DNA from: Ramlibacter montanisoli
GTDB taxonomy: Bacteria > Pseudomonadota > Gammaproteobacteria > Burkholderiales > Burkholderiaceae_C
Assembly: GCF_013087525.1 (NCBI RefSeq)
Contig: NZ_JABFCS010000001.1
Span: 806,001 to 870,000, forward strand
Direction of reading: 5' to 3'
Length of the DNA stretch: 64,000 nt
In this document: piece after piece, positions 29,332 to 36,004 of the stretch
Layout: each line of letters starts with the position of its first letter
Numbering within the stretch: position 1 is the first letter of the stretch
The notes under the pieces: model-generated
What the model saw: only the letters and a program-made list of their open reading frames with translations
Database searches by the model: none
What the model was told of the DNA's origin: nothing
Translations under genes and position numbers: made by a program

Positions 29332-30321
29332 CTAGGAGGCGCCGGGGGCGCGCTGCACGAGCAGGGTGTCCAGCGGGCTGCAGGTGCCGCCGGCGGCGAT
29401 CTTGAGCACGTGCGTGTAGATCATGGTGGTGCTTACGTCGGAGTGGCCCAGCAGCTCCTGCACGGTGCGGATGTCCGTGCCGGCCTGCAGCAGGTGGGTG
29501 GCGAAACTGTGGCGCAGCGTGTGGACGGACACCGGCTTCGCGATGCCGGCCTGCGCCACGGCGCGCTTGAGCGCGCGGGCCACGCGCTCTTCGAACACGT
29601 GATGCCGTCGCTCCAGCCCGTCCCGCGGATCCAGCGACAGGCGCGGCGAGGGAAAGACCCAGTGCCAGGGCCACGACTGGCCCGCGCGCGGGTACTTCGC
29701 CTCCAGCGCATGCGGCAGGTGCACGCCGGCCCGGCCGGCTGCGCGATCGGCGGTCCAGAGAAGGTGAGAATGCCGAAGCTGTTCGCGCAGCGGCTCGACG
29801 AGCGTGCGCGGCAGCATGACCACCCGGTCCTTCCCGCCCTTTCCTTCGCGCACGATGATCAGGGCCCGCGCAAAGTCGACGTCCTTTACGCGCAGGCTGA
29901 GCGCCTCCATCAGCCGCATGCCGGTGCCGTACAGCAGACGCGCCAGCAAGGCGGCTTCGCCCTCCAAGAAGGCGAGCACGCGTTCGACCTCGGCGACGGT
30001 GAGCACGCTGGGGATCCGCTTCTTCGGGACGGGACGACCCAGCTCCGCGAGCCATGGGAGCTGCTGATCGAGCACTTCCCGATACAGGAACAGCAGCGCG
30101 CTCAGCGCCTGGCGGTGCGTCGAGACGGACACGCGCCGCCCGGTCGCCAGCATGGTGAGGAACGACTCCACCTCCGGCTGGCCCATTTCGCGCGGATGGC
30201 GCAGACCGTGGAACTGGATGAAAAAGCGGACCCAGTAAACGTAGCTTTCCTCCGTGCGAAGGCTGTAATGCAAGTAGCGAAGCCGCTCGCGCAACTGGCC
30301 CAGGATGCGGGTTGCCTGCAA
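29332..30321 (-). CDS. intI: Integron integrase IntI
   Basis: A 329-aa tyrosine recombinase that inserts and excises gene cassettes between attI and attC sites. All catalytic residues are present: Arg136 (GTGMRLMEA), Lys161/164 (EGKGGKDRV), His267 and Arg270 (HTLRHSF), His293 (LLGHSD) and the nucleophile Tyr302 (MIYTHV). The integron-specific insertion absent from other tyrosine recombinases is clear at about 206-234 ([20 protein letters not shown]). The N-terminal SAM-like domain starts [18 protein letters not shown]. The start is TTG 30321, with no in-frame ATG upstream. It points away from the cassettes, as in all typical integrons, and has a LexA box 45 bases upstream. Confidence 0.95.
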   Translation of the reverse strand: MQATRILGQLRERLRYLHYSLRTEESYVYWVRFFIQFHGLRHPREMGQPEVESFLTMLATGRRVSVSTHRQALSALLFLYREVLDQQLPWLAELGRPVPKKRIPSVLTVAEVERVLAFLEGEAALLARLLYGTGMRLMEALSLRVKDVDFARALIIVREGKGGKDRVVMLPRTLVEPLREQLRHSHLLWTADRAAGRAGVHLPHALEAKYPRAGQSWPWHWVFPSPRLSLDPRDGLERRHHVFEERVARALKRAVAQAGIAKPVSVHTLRHSFATHLLQAGTDIRTVQELLGHSDVSTTMIYTHVLKIAAGGTCSPLDTLLVQRAPGAS

Positions 30322-30366
30322 CGCCGGGCGGGGGCGAGCTTGCGGACTTTGGCGGCGTTGTTATGG

Positions 30367-30382
30367 CTGTACACGCATACAG
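30367..30382. promoter_or_regulatory. LexA (SOS) box upstream of intI
   Basis: CTGTACACGCATACAG is a perfect CTGT-N8-ACAG SOS box. It lies 45 bases upstream of the intI start codon, where LexA represses many integron integrase genes. It implies induction of cassette shuffling by DNA damage or conjugation. Confidence 0.8.
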
Positions 30383-30492
30383 TATCGCGCTGCGAGGCGC
30401 GTGGCGCAAGCCCCTTCCGAACCGCGGACAAGTGGGGTTCAGATGTTATTCCGCGCACTTGCGGGGTTTGGTCCGTTTAGGCGGATGGCTCG

Positions 30493-30521
30493 TTGGTGGG
30501 GCGCCGCAAGACGGATATAAA
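30493..30521 (+). promoter_or_regulatory. Candidate cassette promoter Pc
   Basis: TTGGTG (30493-30498), a 17-base spacer and TATAAA (30516-30521) form a sigma-70-like promoter pointing towards the cassettes. It lies about 80 bases before the attI core. The rest of the 30383-30601 gap holds no gene. Inferred by eye. Confidence 0.5.
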
Positions 30522-30601
30522 TCAATGAGTTGCGATGATCGGGGAGGGAAGGACGATGCAGTGGTGTTGGTGTTATTCGGTGGGGTGGTGGTCTAAATCA
30601 A

Positions 30602-30608
30602 GTTAGAT
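30602..30608 (+). other. attI-like core site
   Basis: GTTAGAT fits the GTTRRRY integrase cleavage core and marks the junction with the first cassette. It is preceded by GTCTAAATCAA, giving a pair of inversely oriented cores as expected for a simple attI site. The recombination point would be between G30602 and T30603. Confidence 0.65.
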
Positions 30609-30626
30609 TGCACGCCAAGCAGCACC

Positions 30627-31079
30627 ATGCAACCACAGTCCCTGGACGCCGACGAACTGCGCGCTGCATTGATTGCCGTCGCTTTGGAATGGGAGCAGCG
30701 CTACGGCGTGGCCCCTGCGATAACGAGTGTCATCTCCGAATACGACGCGGCGCGGCTCGTCGGTCACTCTCCCGAATCACTGTCACACGATGGGGTCGGG
30801 CGCACGGCGGTAACTCGCGGCGTCGATTTCCGTCACAACGGTATCCGGTATCAGGTCAAGGCGTGCCGCCCGAGTGGGAAGCCTGGCTCCATGATCACAA
30901 AGGTTCCTAAAGCTTCAAACTACGACTGGGACCGCTTGATCTGGGTACTCTACGACCGTGAGTTTCGGGTGCTTGAGGCGTGGGAGTGGGGTGTGGAGGC
31001 GTACAAGTCCTCCTTCGACGGGGTCGAACGGCTGAATCCTGCAATGATGCGAAAGGGCCGTGCGTTACATGCAATCTAA
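30627..31079 (+). CDS. Integron cassette 1 protein, PD-(D/E)XK-like
   Basis: A 150-aa soluble protein encoded by the first cassette. It has no signal peptide or membrane segment. The middle reads GVGRTAVTRGVDFRHNGIRYQVKACRPSGKPGS; the spacing of Asp and QVK fits the D-x(n)-(E/Q)xK core of PD-(D/E)XK nucleases. A downstream conserved segment is KASNYDWDRLIWVLYDREF. Related proteins occur as integron cassettes in other bacteria, function unknown. ATG 30627 is 25 bases from the attI junction. The TAA stop lies inside the attC R'' site. Nuclease activity is an inference from the motif only. Confidence 0.8.
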   Translation: MQPQSLDADELRAALIAVALEWEQRYGVAPAITSVISEYDAARLVGHSPESLSHDGVGRTAVTRGVDFRHNGIRYQVKACRPSGKPGSMITKVPKASNYDWDRLIWVLYDREFRVLEAWEWGVEAYKSSFDGVERLNPAMMRKGRALHAI

Positions 31080-31187
31080 CTGGTCGTTCGACACGGACAC
31101 GCAGCGGCATTGCGCCGCGAAGCGTCCTGGTGAGCGTACGCCTCGCGGCGCAATGCCGCTGCGTGCCGGTCAACTTCAACGTTAGAC
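31075..31187 (+). repeat. attC site 1 (complete)
   Basis: The site runs from TCTAAC (R'') to GTTAGAC (R', 31181-31187). A perfect 22-bp inner palindrome is formed by 31099-31120 and 31143-31164, with a 22-base terminal spacer. The outer arms carry GTCG..CACGGAC and CCGGTCAACTTCAACGTTAGAC, shared with the other attC sites here. Confidence 0.92.
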
Positions 31188-31201
31188 AGCACAATCGGCG
31201 C

Positions 31202-31662
31202 ATGAAACTCCTTTCAGAACAAGATCAAGGCACGAGGGAAGTGCTCGGGGCACGTATCCAGCAACGCTGGACGCAGTTGTACGAACTGGACAAGGAGTGG
31301 TCAGAGCGAGCGCTCAAGTACTTGTTGCTAACGAACTCAGGCGGCGCAATCGCCACTCTGAGCTTTCTGGGGCTGCACCCGCCGCCATTGGAATGCTCGG
31401 GGCGAAGGTTGCCCTGTCACTTTTCATCCTCGGTGTCGTTCTGGTTGGAATCGCAACTGCCAAGACGTTCCACCACATGCGCAACCTCTTCGACGCCTGG
31501 AAGGTTGACGTGGACAAGTACTACGCCGATAAGGCCACGTGGGACCAGATTCAGGATGAAGACGACAAGCGTGCAGTGACTGACTGGTGGGACTACACCA
31601 TTCCATACGCTTCGTTCGCTTGCTTTATTGGCGGATGCGTTGGCGGGGGTGGAGCCTGCTGA
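31202..31662 (+). CDS. Integron cassette 2 membrane protein (frameshifted)
   Basis: About 153 aa. The N-terminal half is a charged helix region: MKLLSEQDQGTREVLGARIQ through LYELDKEWSERALKYLLLTNSGGAIATLSFLG. The frame breaks at the G run 31369-31372; one extra G joins it to AAPAAIGMLGAKVALSLFILGVVLVGIATAKTFHHM. Two hydrophobic segments follow: that one, and IPYASFACFIGGCVGGG at the end. The charged middle contains DAWKVDVDKYYADKATWDQ. Similar two- or three-helix proteins are found in other integron cassettes without assigned function. ATG 31202 is 15 bases after the attC1 core. Confidence 0.75.
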
Positions 31663-31686
31663 CGCGCGTTGGCACGTGAGCGTGCT

Positions 31687-31800
31687 GTCTAACAGAACGG
31701 TCGACTCGGACACGTTGCAGCAAGGCGCCGCGAGGCGCTGTTGGATATCCTGCACCTCGCGGCGCCTTGCCGCAACGTGCCGGTCACCTTTACGTTAGAC
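31687..31800 (+). repeat. attC site 2 (complete)
   Basis: GTCTAAC (31687-31693) and GTTAGAC (31794-31800) bound a 114-base site. The inner dyad is CACGTTG-C-AGCAAGGCGCC... and its complement on the right, with the single unpaired base typical of attC. The outer arms match attC1 (GTCGACTCGGAC; CCGGTCACCTTTACGTTAGAC). Confidence 0.9.
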
Positions 31801-31804
31801 AGCT

Positions 31805-32376
31805 TTGCCAGCGCTCTCGCCAATTGAGGTCCTAAAGTTTTGCCAGTACTGCGACTGGGCCGAACAGTGCTGGCACCTGCGGAAGGGACTCTTCGACGAA
31901 AATCCAAAGAGGGAGTCGCTATTCGAGCCGAGGCATGCACACTTCTTCCATAGGCTCGAACGCATTCTGCAGGCGCACTGGCTGCACGAGGTCGCAAAGC
32001 TACACGATCCCCCAAACAAGCCGGCCGGTGGAATCTCACGATTGACTATGTCCTCGAATGTGGTGGCTGGACCGACGAAGTACGCGAGCGACTCACGGAG
32101 ATGAGAGGCCGGTTGATGCCTTTAGCCGATGCAGTTCGCGGGGCGAGAAACAGATTGCTCTCTCACAATGATCTTGAGATCATTTCGACAGGAGAATCGC
32201 TTGGAGAGTTCGAAGAGGGCACGGACGTAGAGTACTTTGCGGCCCTTCGAGAGTTCGCATCTACCGTGCATGAGGTTGCCCTTGGAAATCCGTATGAGTT
32301 CGACGGTCTCACCGGAAATGACGTCGAGGCATTCATGTCTCAGTTTCTGCGGGTGAGCGACCGGGCGGATAGGTGA
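31805..32376 (+). CDS. Integron cassette 3 protein, AbiU2/HEPN-like (frameshifted; 3' end altered by IS)
   Basis: About 190 aa. The start is a TTG five bases after the attC2 core. The frame breaks at 32031-32034, where GGAATC should be GGAAATC, joining KPAGG to NLTIDYVLECGGWTDEVRERL. The protein resembles the AbiU2-type HEPN family: WLHEVAKLHDPP, then RGARNRLLSHNDLE, which has the R-x5-H spacing of the HEPN RNase motif (Rx4-6H), then FAALREFASTVHEVALG. AbiU2 belongs to a lactococcal abortive-infection system. The last few codons and the TGA lie inside the terminal repeat of the IS481 element, so the native C-terminus has been replaced. RNase or phage-defence activity is inferred. Confidence 0.7.
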
Positions 32377-33657
32377 CAAGAATCCCCCTCGGATGGGTTA
32401 CACGCGTCGTTTAAGTTTACTAAGGCTGTCTTCGATTCTGAGTAGCCTTTCGTGGAAGCGGCCGATTCGCATCGGACCGAAGTAGACGTCCCATAGTCCA
32501 TCGGCCATTTCTTCAAATCCGATGTACTCGCCCACCAGCACGCTGGTCACATTGACCCAGTGCTGGCGCCATCGAACACCTCCGTTTCCGCTGACCAATC
32601 GCACTTCGAATCTGTCGGGGTAGTCTGGTTCGAGCAGCTTGTCCGGCATGCTGCGATTGGAAGGCTGGTACCAGCTCGCCGGTGGCGTCATGTCCAGCGC
32701 TTCGTGAGGGCGCTCGTCATTGAATTCGCCGCGGAAGTGATCGAACTTTCTCTGCTGGCCGGCCAGGCTGTACGCCGGCGGCATCGTGGTCTCGTCCTTG
32801 AGCGTCTTGTGCATGCGCTCATGGCGGCCGTTTTGCTGCGGTTTGCCCGGCTCGATCAGCTCGGGCAGTACGCCCAGCTTGATCCACCATACCGACAGCC
32901 GGCTCAATCGGCCTAAGCTCGCTGCGGCGAACGGCACGCCGTTGTCTGTTCGGATTCGCGCTGGCAGCCCGTATTCCTTGAACAGCCTCGCGAACACGCG
33001 CTTGCTGTCGTCGTGCACCGTTCCGTTGAGTCCACGCACCTCCAAGAGGTAGCGGCTGTAGTTGTCGGTCACAGTCAGGGGGTAGCAGTACTGGCCGTTG
33101 CCCAGCCGAAACTGGCCCTTGAAGTCGGCGCTCCAGCAGTCGTTCGGGCGGGCAATTTCCTGCGTCGGCCGACCTGGATGGCCGTAAGGACGCCGACGAA
33201 CCCGCGCTCGCACCAGCCCATTGCGCTTGAGGATGTCGCACACCGTCGACTCGTGTGGCAGCAGCCACTGCGGCTGCTTCTGGCCCACCTCATAAAGCAG
33301 CTTGGCCGGGCCCCAGGTCGGGTGCCGGTGCCTGGCGGCAATCAGCGCCTGTTCGATCTCCGGTCTGGTGCGGTTGTGCACCACCGCAGGCGCATGGCTG
33401 CGGTCCTCCAGGCCCTGCACCCCTTCGAGCCTGAATCGCTCGATCCACTTGTAGCCGGTCTTGCGGCTGATGCCATACTTGGCGCAGAGTTCGCTTACCG
33501 AGTACCGCCGATCCAGCAGATCGTCAATGAACTTCTTTCTCTCACCCATTGCAGTGGCCTCACTCCATGGCATAGGGATCCTCCAGTCCGGATCCCATGG
33601 TCCATCGGTGTGTTACCCATCCGCCCCGAGGAAAGTGTCACCTATCCGCCCCGGTCG
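32358..33657 (-). mobile_element. IS481-family insertion sequence inside cassette 3
   Basis: About 1.3 kb. The ends are near-identical inverted repeats: left CGACCGGGCGGATAGGTGAC (32358-32377) and right, read in reverse, CGACCGGGGCGGATAGGTGAC (33657-33637). A second subterminal pair GGATGGGT-ACAC follows on each side. No certain target duplication was found, so the exact borders could shift by a few bases. It carries one transposase on the minus strand and separates the AbiU2-like gene from its attC site. Confidence 0.85.
32398..33573 (-). CDS. IS481-family transposase
   Basis: A 391-aa DDE transposase. The N-terminal helix-turn-helix region is KFIDDLLDRRYSVSELCAKYGISRKTGYKWIERF. The rve integrase core begins NDCWSADFKGQFRLGNGQYCYPLTVTDNYSRY (first Asp), has RIRTDNGVPFA (second Asp), and NGRHERMHKTLKDE (Glu). 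The MPW start matches many IS481 transposases. The frame is intact, so the element may be active. Its base composition is lower in GC than the flanking chromosome. Confidence 0.93.
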   Translation of the reverse strand: MPWSEATAMGERKKFIDDLLDRRYSVSELCAKYGISRKTGYKWIERFRLEGVQGLEDRSHAPAVVHNRTRPEIEQALIAARHRHPTWGPAKLLYEVGQKQPQWLLPHESTVCDILKRNGLVRARVRRRPYGHPGRPTQEIARPNDCWSADFKGQFRLGNGQYCYPLTVTDNYSRYLLEVRGLNGTVHDDSKRVFARLFKEYGLPARIRTDNGVPFAAASLGRLSRLSVWWIKLGVLPELIEPGKPQQNGRHERMHKTLKDETTMPPAYSLAGQQRKFDHFRGEFNDERPHEALDMTPPASWYQPSNRSMPDKLLEPDYPDRFEVRLVSGNGGVRWRQHWVNVTSVLVGEYIGFEEMADGLWDVYFGPMRIGRFHERLLRIEDSLSKLKRRV

Positions 33658-33669
33658 TACCGGGGAGTT

Positions 33670-33750
33670 GCCTAACATGGCAGTCGACGCGGACGTCCTA
33701 TCGGCTGGCTTTCGCCAGCCTACTGTCCGCCGGTCACTTCTACGTTAGAC
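33670..33750 (+). repeat. attC site 3 (complete, belongs to the IS-split cassette)
   Basis: GCCTAAC (33670-33676) to GTTAGAC (33744-33750), 81 bases. The arms GTCGACGCGGACG and CCGCCGGTCACTTCTACGTTAGAC match the other attC sites; the terminal part is a shorter stem (CGGCTGGC-TTTC-GCCAGCC-like). It lies 12 bases after the IS481 right end and is the original attC of the AbiU2-like cassette. Confidence 0.9.
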
Positions 33751-33753
33751 CGC

Positions 33754-34023
33754 ATGTGGCCTTGGCTGCTCCTAATCCTCACAGGTGCCTGCGCTGCGCT
33801 GACGGTGGACGCGTTTCGTTTCGGAGGGCCAATGAAGGAGCCGTCGGCTCGTTTCTGGCCGCGGGAATGGAAGCGAGGGCAGGACCATTTACCCTTGGTG
33901 GAACAGGAGCGAAACTACCGGTTAATGCGATATCCGCTGCTCGGAACAGCAGCGCTTGCCTGGATCTTCCTTGCAATGACTATCCTCTTGGCCATCTTGA
34001 CCGTCGAAGCCTTCCTCGCATGA
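33754..34023 (+). CDS. Integron cassette 4 small membrane protein
   Basis: An 89-aa protein with two hydrophobic segments: MWPWLLLILTGACAALTVDAF at the start and LLGTAALAWIFLAMTILLAIL at the end. Between them is a charged loop (PSARFWPREWKRGQDHLPLVEQERNYRL). The ATG lies three bases after the attC3 core, as is common for cassettes. No family recognised. Both termini are probably on the same side of the membrane. Confidence 0.7.
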   Translation: MWPWLLLILTGACAALTVDAFRFGGPMKEPSARFWPREWKRGQDHLPLVEQERNYRLMRYPLLGTAALAWIFLAMTILLAILTVEAFLA

Positions 34024-34054
34024 GTCTGTTTCACAGCGCTCCGATCGTCGTGCG

Positions 34055-34096
34055 GTCTAACAAGTCGATCGACACGGACGTGGAGCTTGCATCGGT
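34055..34096 (+). repeat. attC site 4, left half only
   Basis: GTCTAAC (34055-34061) followed by AAGTCGATCGACACGGACGTGG matches the R''-L'' side of the other sites. The right half and the GTTRRRY core are missing: beyond about 34096 the sequence changes to TTTGGTGGACACC and unrelated DNA. It marks the present end of the cassette array, cut by a deletion or rearrangement. Confidence 0.8.
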
Positions 34097-34181
34097 TTGG
34101 TGGACACCTTCACCTAGCGGAGTTGCGGGTGGGGATGCCGCCTCGCAACAAGCATTCAGGTTGCCGCCAGAGGAGCAGACC

Positions 34182-34523
34182 ATGACGAAGTACTTGATCT
34201 CCTTCCCCGCGCCGGCGATGGACATCCCGGACGAAGACTGGGTCGAAGTCGGCGAGGCATCGCGGGCGGTCATACGCGAGGCGAAGCATGCCGGCGCCTA
34301 CGTGTTCGGTGGTGGGATCAACGCGGACGTTGAGCCGCTGATGGTCGCTGCCGACGGGGGTGTCGCACACGGTACCTATCCACAGAGCAAGGAGCTCTCC
34401 GGCGGCTTTTGCGTCCTGGAGCTCCCGTCCCGAGACGCCGCCATCACGTGGGCCGCGAAGCTCGCCAAAGCCTGCCGCTGCGCGCAGGAACTCCGCGAGT
34501 TCCACCATGACCCTGAGAGTTGA
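34182..34523 (+). CDS. YCII-related domain protein
   Basis: A 113-aa protein of the YciI/YCII (dimeric alpha-beta barrel) family: MTKYLISFPAPAMDIPDEDWVEVGEASRAVIREAKHAGAYVFGGGI, then SGGFCVLELPSRDAAITWAAKLAKACRC. In some relatives such domains accompany ECF sigma factors or act on small substrates, but nothing like that is adjacent. AGGAGCAG precedes the ATG. First complete gene beyond the integron. Confidence 0.8.
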   Translation: MTKYLISFPAPAMDIPDEDWVEVGEASRAVIREAKHAGAYVFGGGINADVEPLMVAADGGVAHGTYPQSKELSGGFCVLELPSRDAAITWAAKLAKACRCAQELREFHHDPES

Positions 34524-34728
34524 GAATCGATCAACTCCAACGTCACGCGGCCTGTCCCCCATCACGCACCCCGGGACTCGATCGCGGTTCCTCCCGCTAC
34601 GCCTGCATCCTGGCGCGGATCTCCGCGGAGCGCTCGAGGACGCCGCGACCAGGCAAGGCGCCGAGGCGGCCTTTGTCGTTTCCGGTATCGGCGGCCTGGA
34701 TTTGACGAATCTACGCCCAGGCGTCACG
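34507..34728 (+). pseudogene. Remnant of a PPC/DUF296 DNA-binding protein
   Basis: The frame starting at 34507 reads through TRSRFLPLRLHPGADLRGALEDAATRQGAEAAFVVSGIGGLDLTNLR. This matches the N-terminal half of PPC-domain (DUF296) proteins (LPLRLxPGADL...AAFVxSxxGSL). The remaining half is missing, because it runs into the antisense VOC gene. It overlaps the YCII gene by 17 bases. Probably a decayed fragment. Confidence 0.55.
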
Positions 34729-35110
34729 CAAGCGGAACGTCTTCGTGGAGGCAGAGGTAGTTGCCCTCGGGATCCTTGAACCAGGCAGCCTTCTCCGCGC
34801 CGAGCACGCAGACATGATTGACTGTCTTGAGGCCCGGGAAATCGTAGTCCTCGAACACGACTCCCTTGCGCTTCAATTCATCGATGCTTCCGGCAATGTC
34901 CGCAACCTGAAAGCTGATCGCCGTATGGTCAGCCTTGGTGCCATCGGGCTTCGGGAACAGGGCCAGCCGGCTGCCGCCTACCTCATAGACGAACTTCCCG
35001 TCGGGTCGCAACTCTCCCCGCGTCAGGCCCAGGCACCCCTCGTAGAACGCCCGTGCACGGTCGAGGTCAATCACCGGCAGCATCGTCGTGACAGCAGAGT
35101 TGGTCAGCAT
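34724..35110 (-). CDS. VOC family (glyoxalase/bleomycin-resistance-like) protein
   Basis: A 128-aa vicinal oxygen chelate protein: MLTNSAVTTMLPVIDLDRARAFYEGCLGLT, then ADHTAISFQVADIAGSIDELKRKGVVFEDYDFPG and KAAWFKDPEGNYLCLHEDV. The two beta-alpha-beta-beta-beta units and a C-terminal Glu metal ligand are visible. ATG 35110 is preceded by AGGAGCC on the minus strand. Such proteins often bind or inactivate small electrophiles or antibiotics; the substrate is unknown. Confidence 0.85.
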   Translation of the reverse strand: MLTNSAVTTMLPVIDLDRARAFYEGCLGLTRGELRPDGKFVYEVGGSRLALFPKPDGTKADHTAISFQVADIAGSIDELKRKGVVFEDYDFPGLKTVNHVCVLGAEKAAWFKDPEGNYLCLHEDVPLA

Positions 35111-35451
35111 CGTGGCTCCTTTCACTCGCAGCAGCCAGGCTGGCGGCCGTTGATCGAGCGCATCCAGCTTAGGCGTACATTCCGCCGTATTCCAGCCATG
35201 CCAGTGCCGCCGGTCGTCCAAGGTCAGGCGTCCCCAGACCCCACGCTTGTGCGCCTTCCAACGCTGGGAAATCCGACTGCCTTGTGGTGAGGGCAGGCGA
35301 GGGCTATTGCCGTGGCTGATGCGTCACTCGCGTCATGCGTGCGTTGACGGCATCTCATGCATGACTCGCGGCGCCGCGATGCATGAAGAGTCTGGCGTCG
35401 CGCGCCCGCCTGGCCTACAGTGGCCTCCCACCACCCCCGAGGAGCTGACCC
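35111..35451. other. Intergenic stretch without a supported gene
   Basis: 341 bases between the VOC gene and the next ORF hold no gene I can support on either strand. A small dyad is present: TCATGCAT (35355-35362) and ATGCATGA (35379-35386) around a self-complementary CGCGGCGCCGCG. It may be a regulatory site or transcript hairpin; there is no T-run. Confidence 0.6.
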
Positions 35452-35835
35452 ATGCCGATCCGCATTTCATCCGTCAACAAGAAGATTGCCGCCAACGGCC
35501 AGGCCCTGCATCGCGCAATGATGAGCCGCCAGGACGCGGGCGGCAAGGACAAGCAGCCGTCCGAGGCCGAGGCCGCCCTGATCGAGGAACGCCGGGCGCT
35601 CAAGGAAGAACGGGACAAACGCAAGGCGCAGGCCCTGCTGCCCAAGCCGAGCGCGCTCGACCGGCTGGTGCGCACGCACCACCCGCAGGCGAAGGACAAG
35701 AAGGTGACGAAGGAAGCGCAGGCCGCCAAGGAGACGAAGAAGACCAAGCCGCACAAGTCCCGCGCCGAGAAGCACGCGGAGAAGGCGGAAGCGCTGGAAG
35801 CCGCGCGCAGGGCGCCGAAGAAGCCGGCGAAGTGA
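35452..35835 (+). CDS. Lys/Ala-rich hypothetical protein
   Basis: A 127-aa highly charged protein, MPIRISSVNKKIAANGQALHRA then EEARRALKEERDKRKAQ-like helices and a C-terminus of AEKHAEKAEALEAARRAPKKPAK. It is probably helical or disordered, with an excess of Lys, Ala and Glu. No signal peptide, no membrane segment, no recognised domain. CGAGGAGCTGACC precedes the ATG, supporting translation. Function unknown; nucleic-acid binding is conceivable. Confidence 0.6.
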   Translation: MPIRISSVNKKIAANGQALHRAMMSRQDAGGKDKQPSEAEAALIEERRALKEERDKRKAQALLPKPSALDRLVRTHHPQAKDKKVTKEAQAAKETKKTKPHKSRAEKHAEKAEALEAARRAPKKPAK

Positions 35836-35863
35836 TCCTGGCGGGGCGTTGCCGCGCGCATGC

Positions 35864-36004
35864 GCCCTGGAGGTCACGCTGCATAGTCCCGAAGTCAGGC
35901 GCGACCCGGTTGCCCTGGGCGCGCTGCTGCACCCGGAGTTCCGCGCGTTGATGCGATTCCACCAGGGCACGCTGACCGCTGCCGTCGGGAGGAACGAAGC
36001 TTGA
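35864..36004 (+). pseudogene. Fragment resembling DUF4440 (NTF2-like)
   Basis: The frame reads ALEVTLHSPEVRRDPVALGALLHPEFRALMRFHQGTLTAAVGRNEA. The pattern LH.PEVR.DP..L..LLHPEF matches the N-terminus of DUF4440/SnoaL-like proteins. There is no start codon and no C-terminal half. It overlaps the next gene start by four bases. Confidence 0.4.

Noticed and set aside
29332-30321. Integrase as a phage or XerCD recombinase
   Set aside because: The insertion at residues 206-234 and adjacent attC sites identify it as an integron integrase; no phage genes nearby.
31075-33750. attC repeats as a CRISPR array
   Set aside because: Only three complete repeats at irregular distances, each with its own inner palindrome and GTTRRRY core, separated by ORFs.
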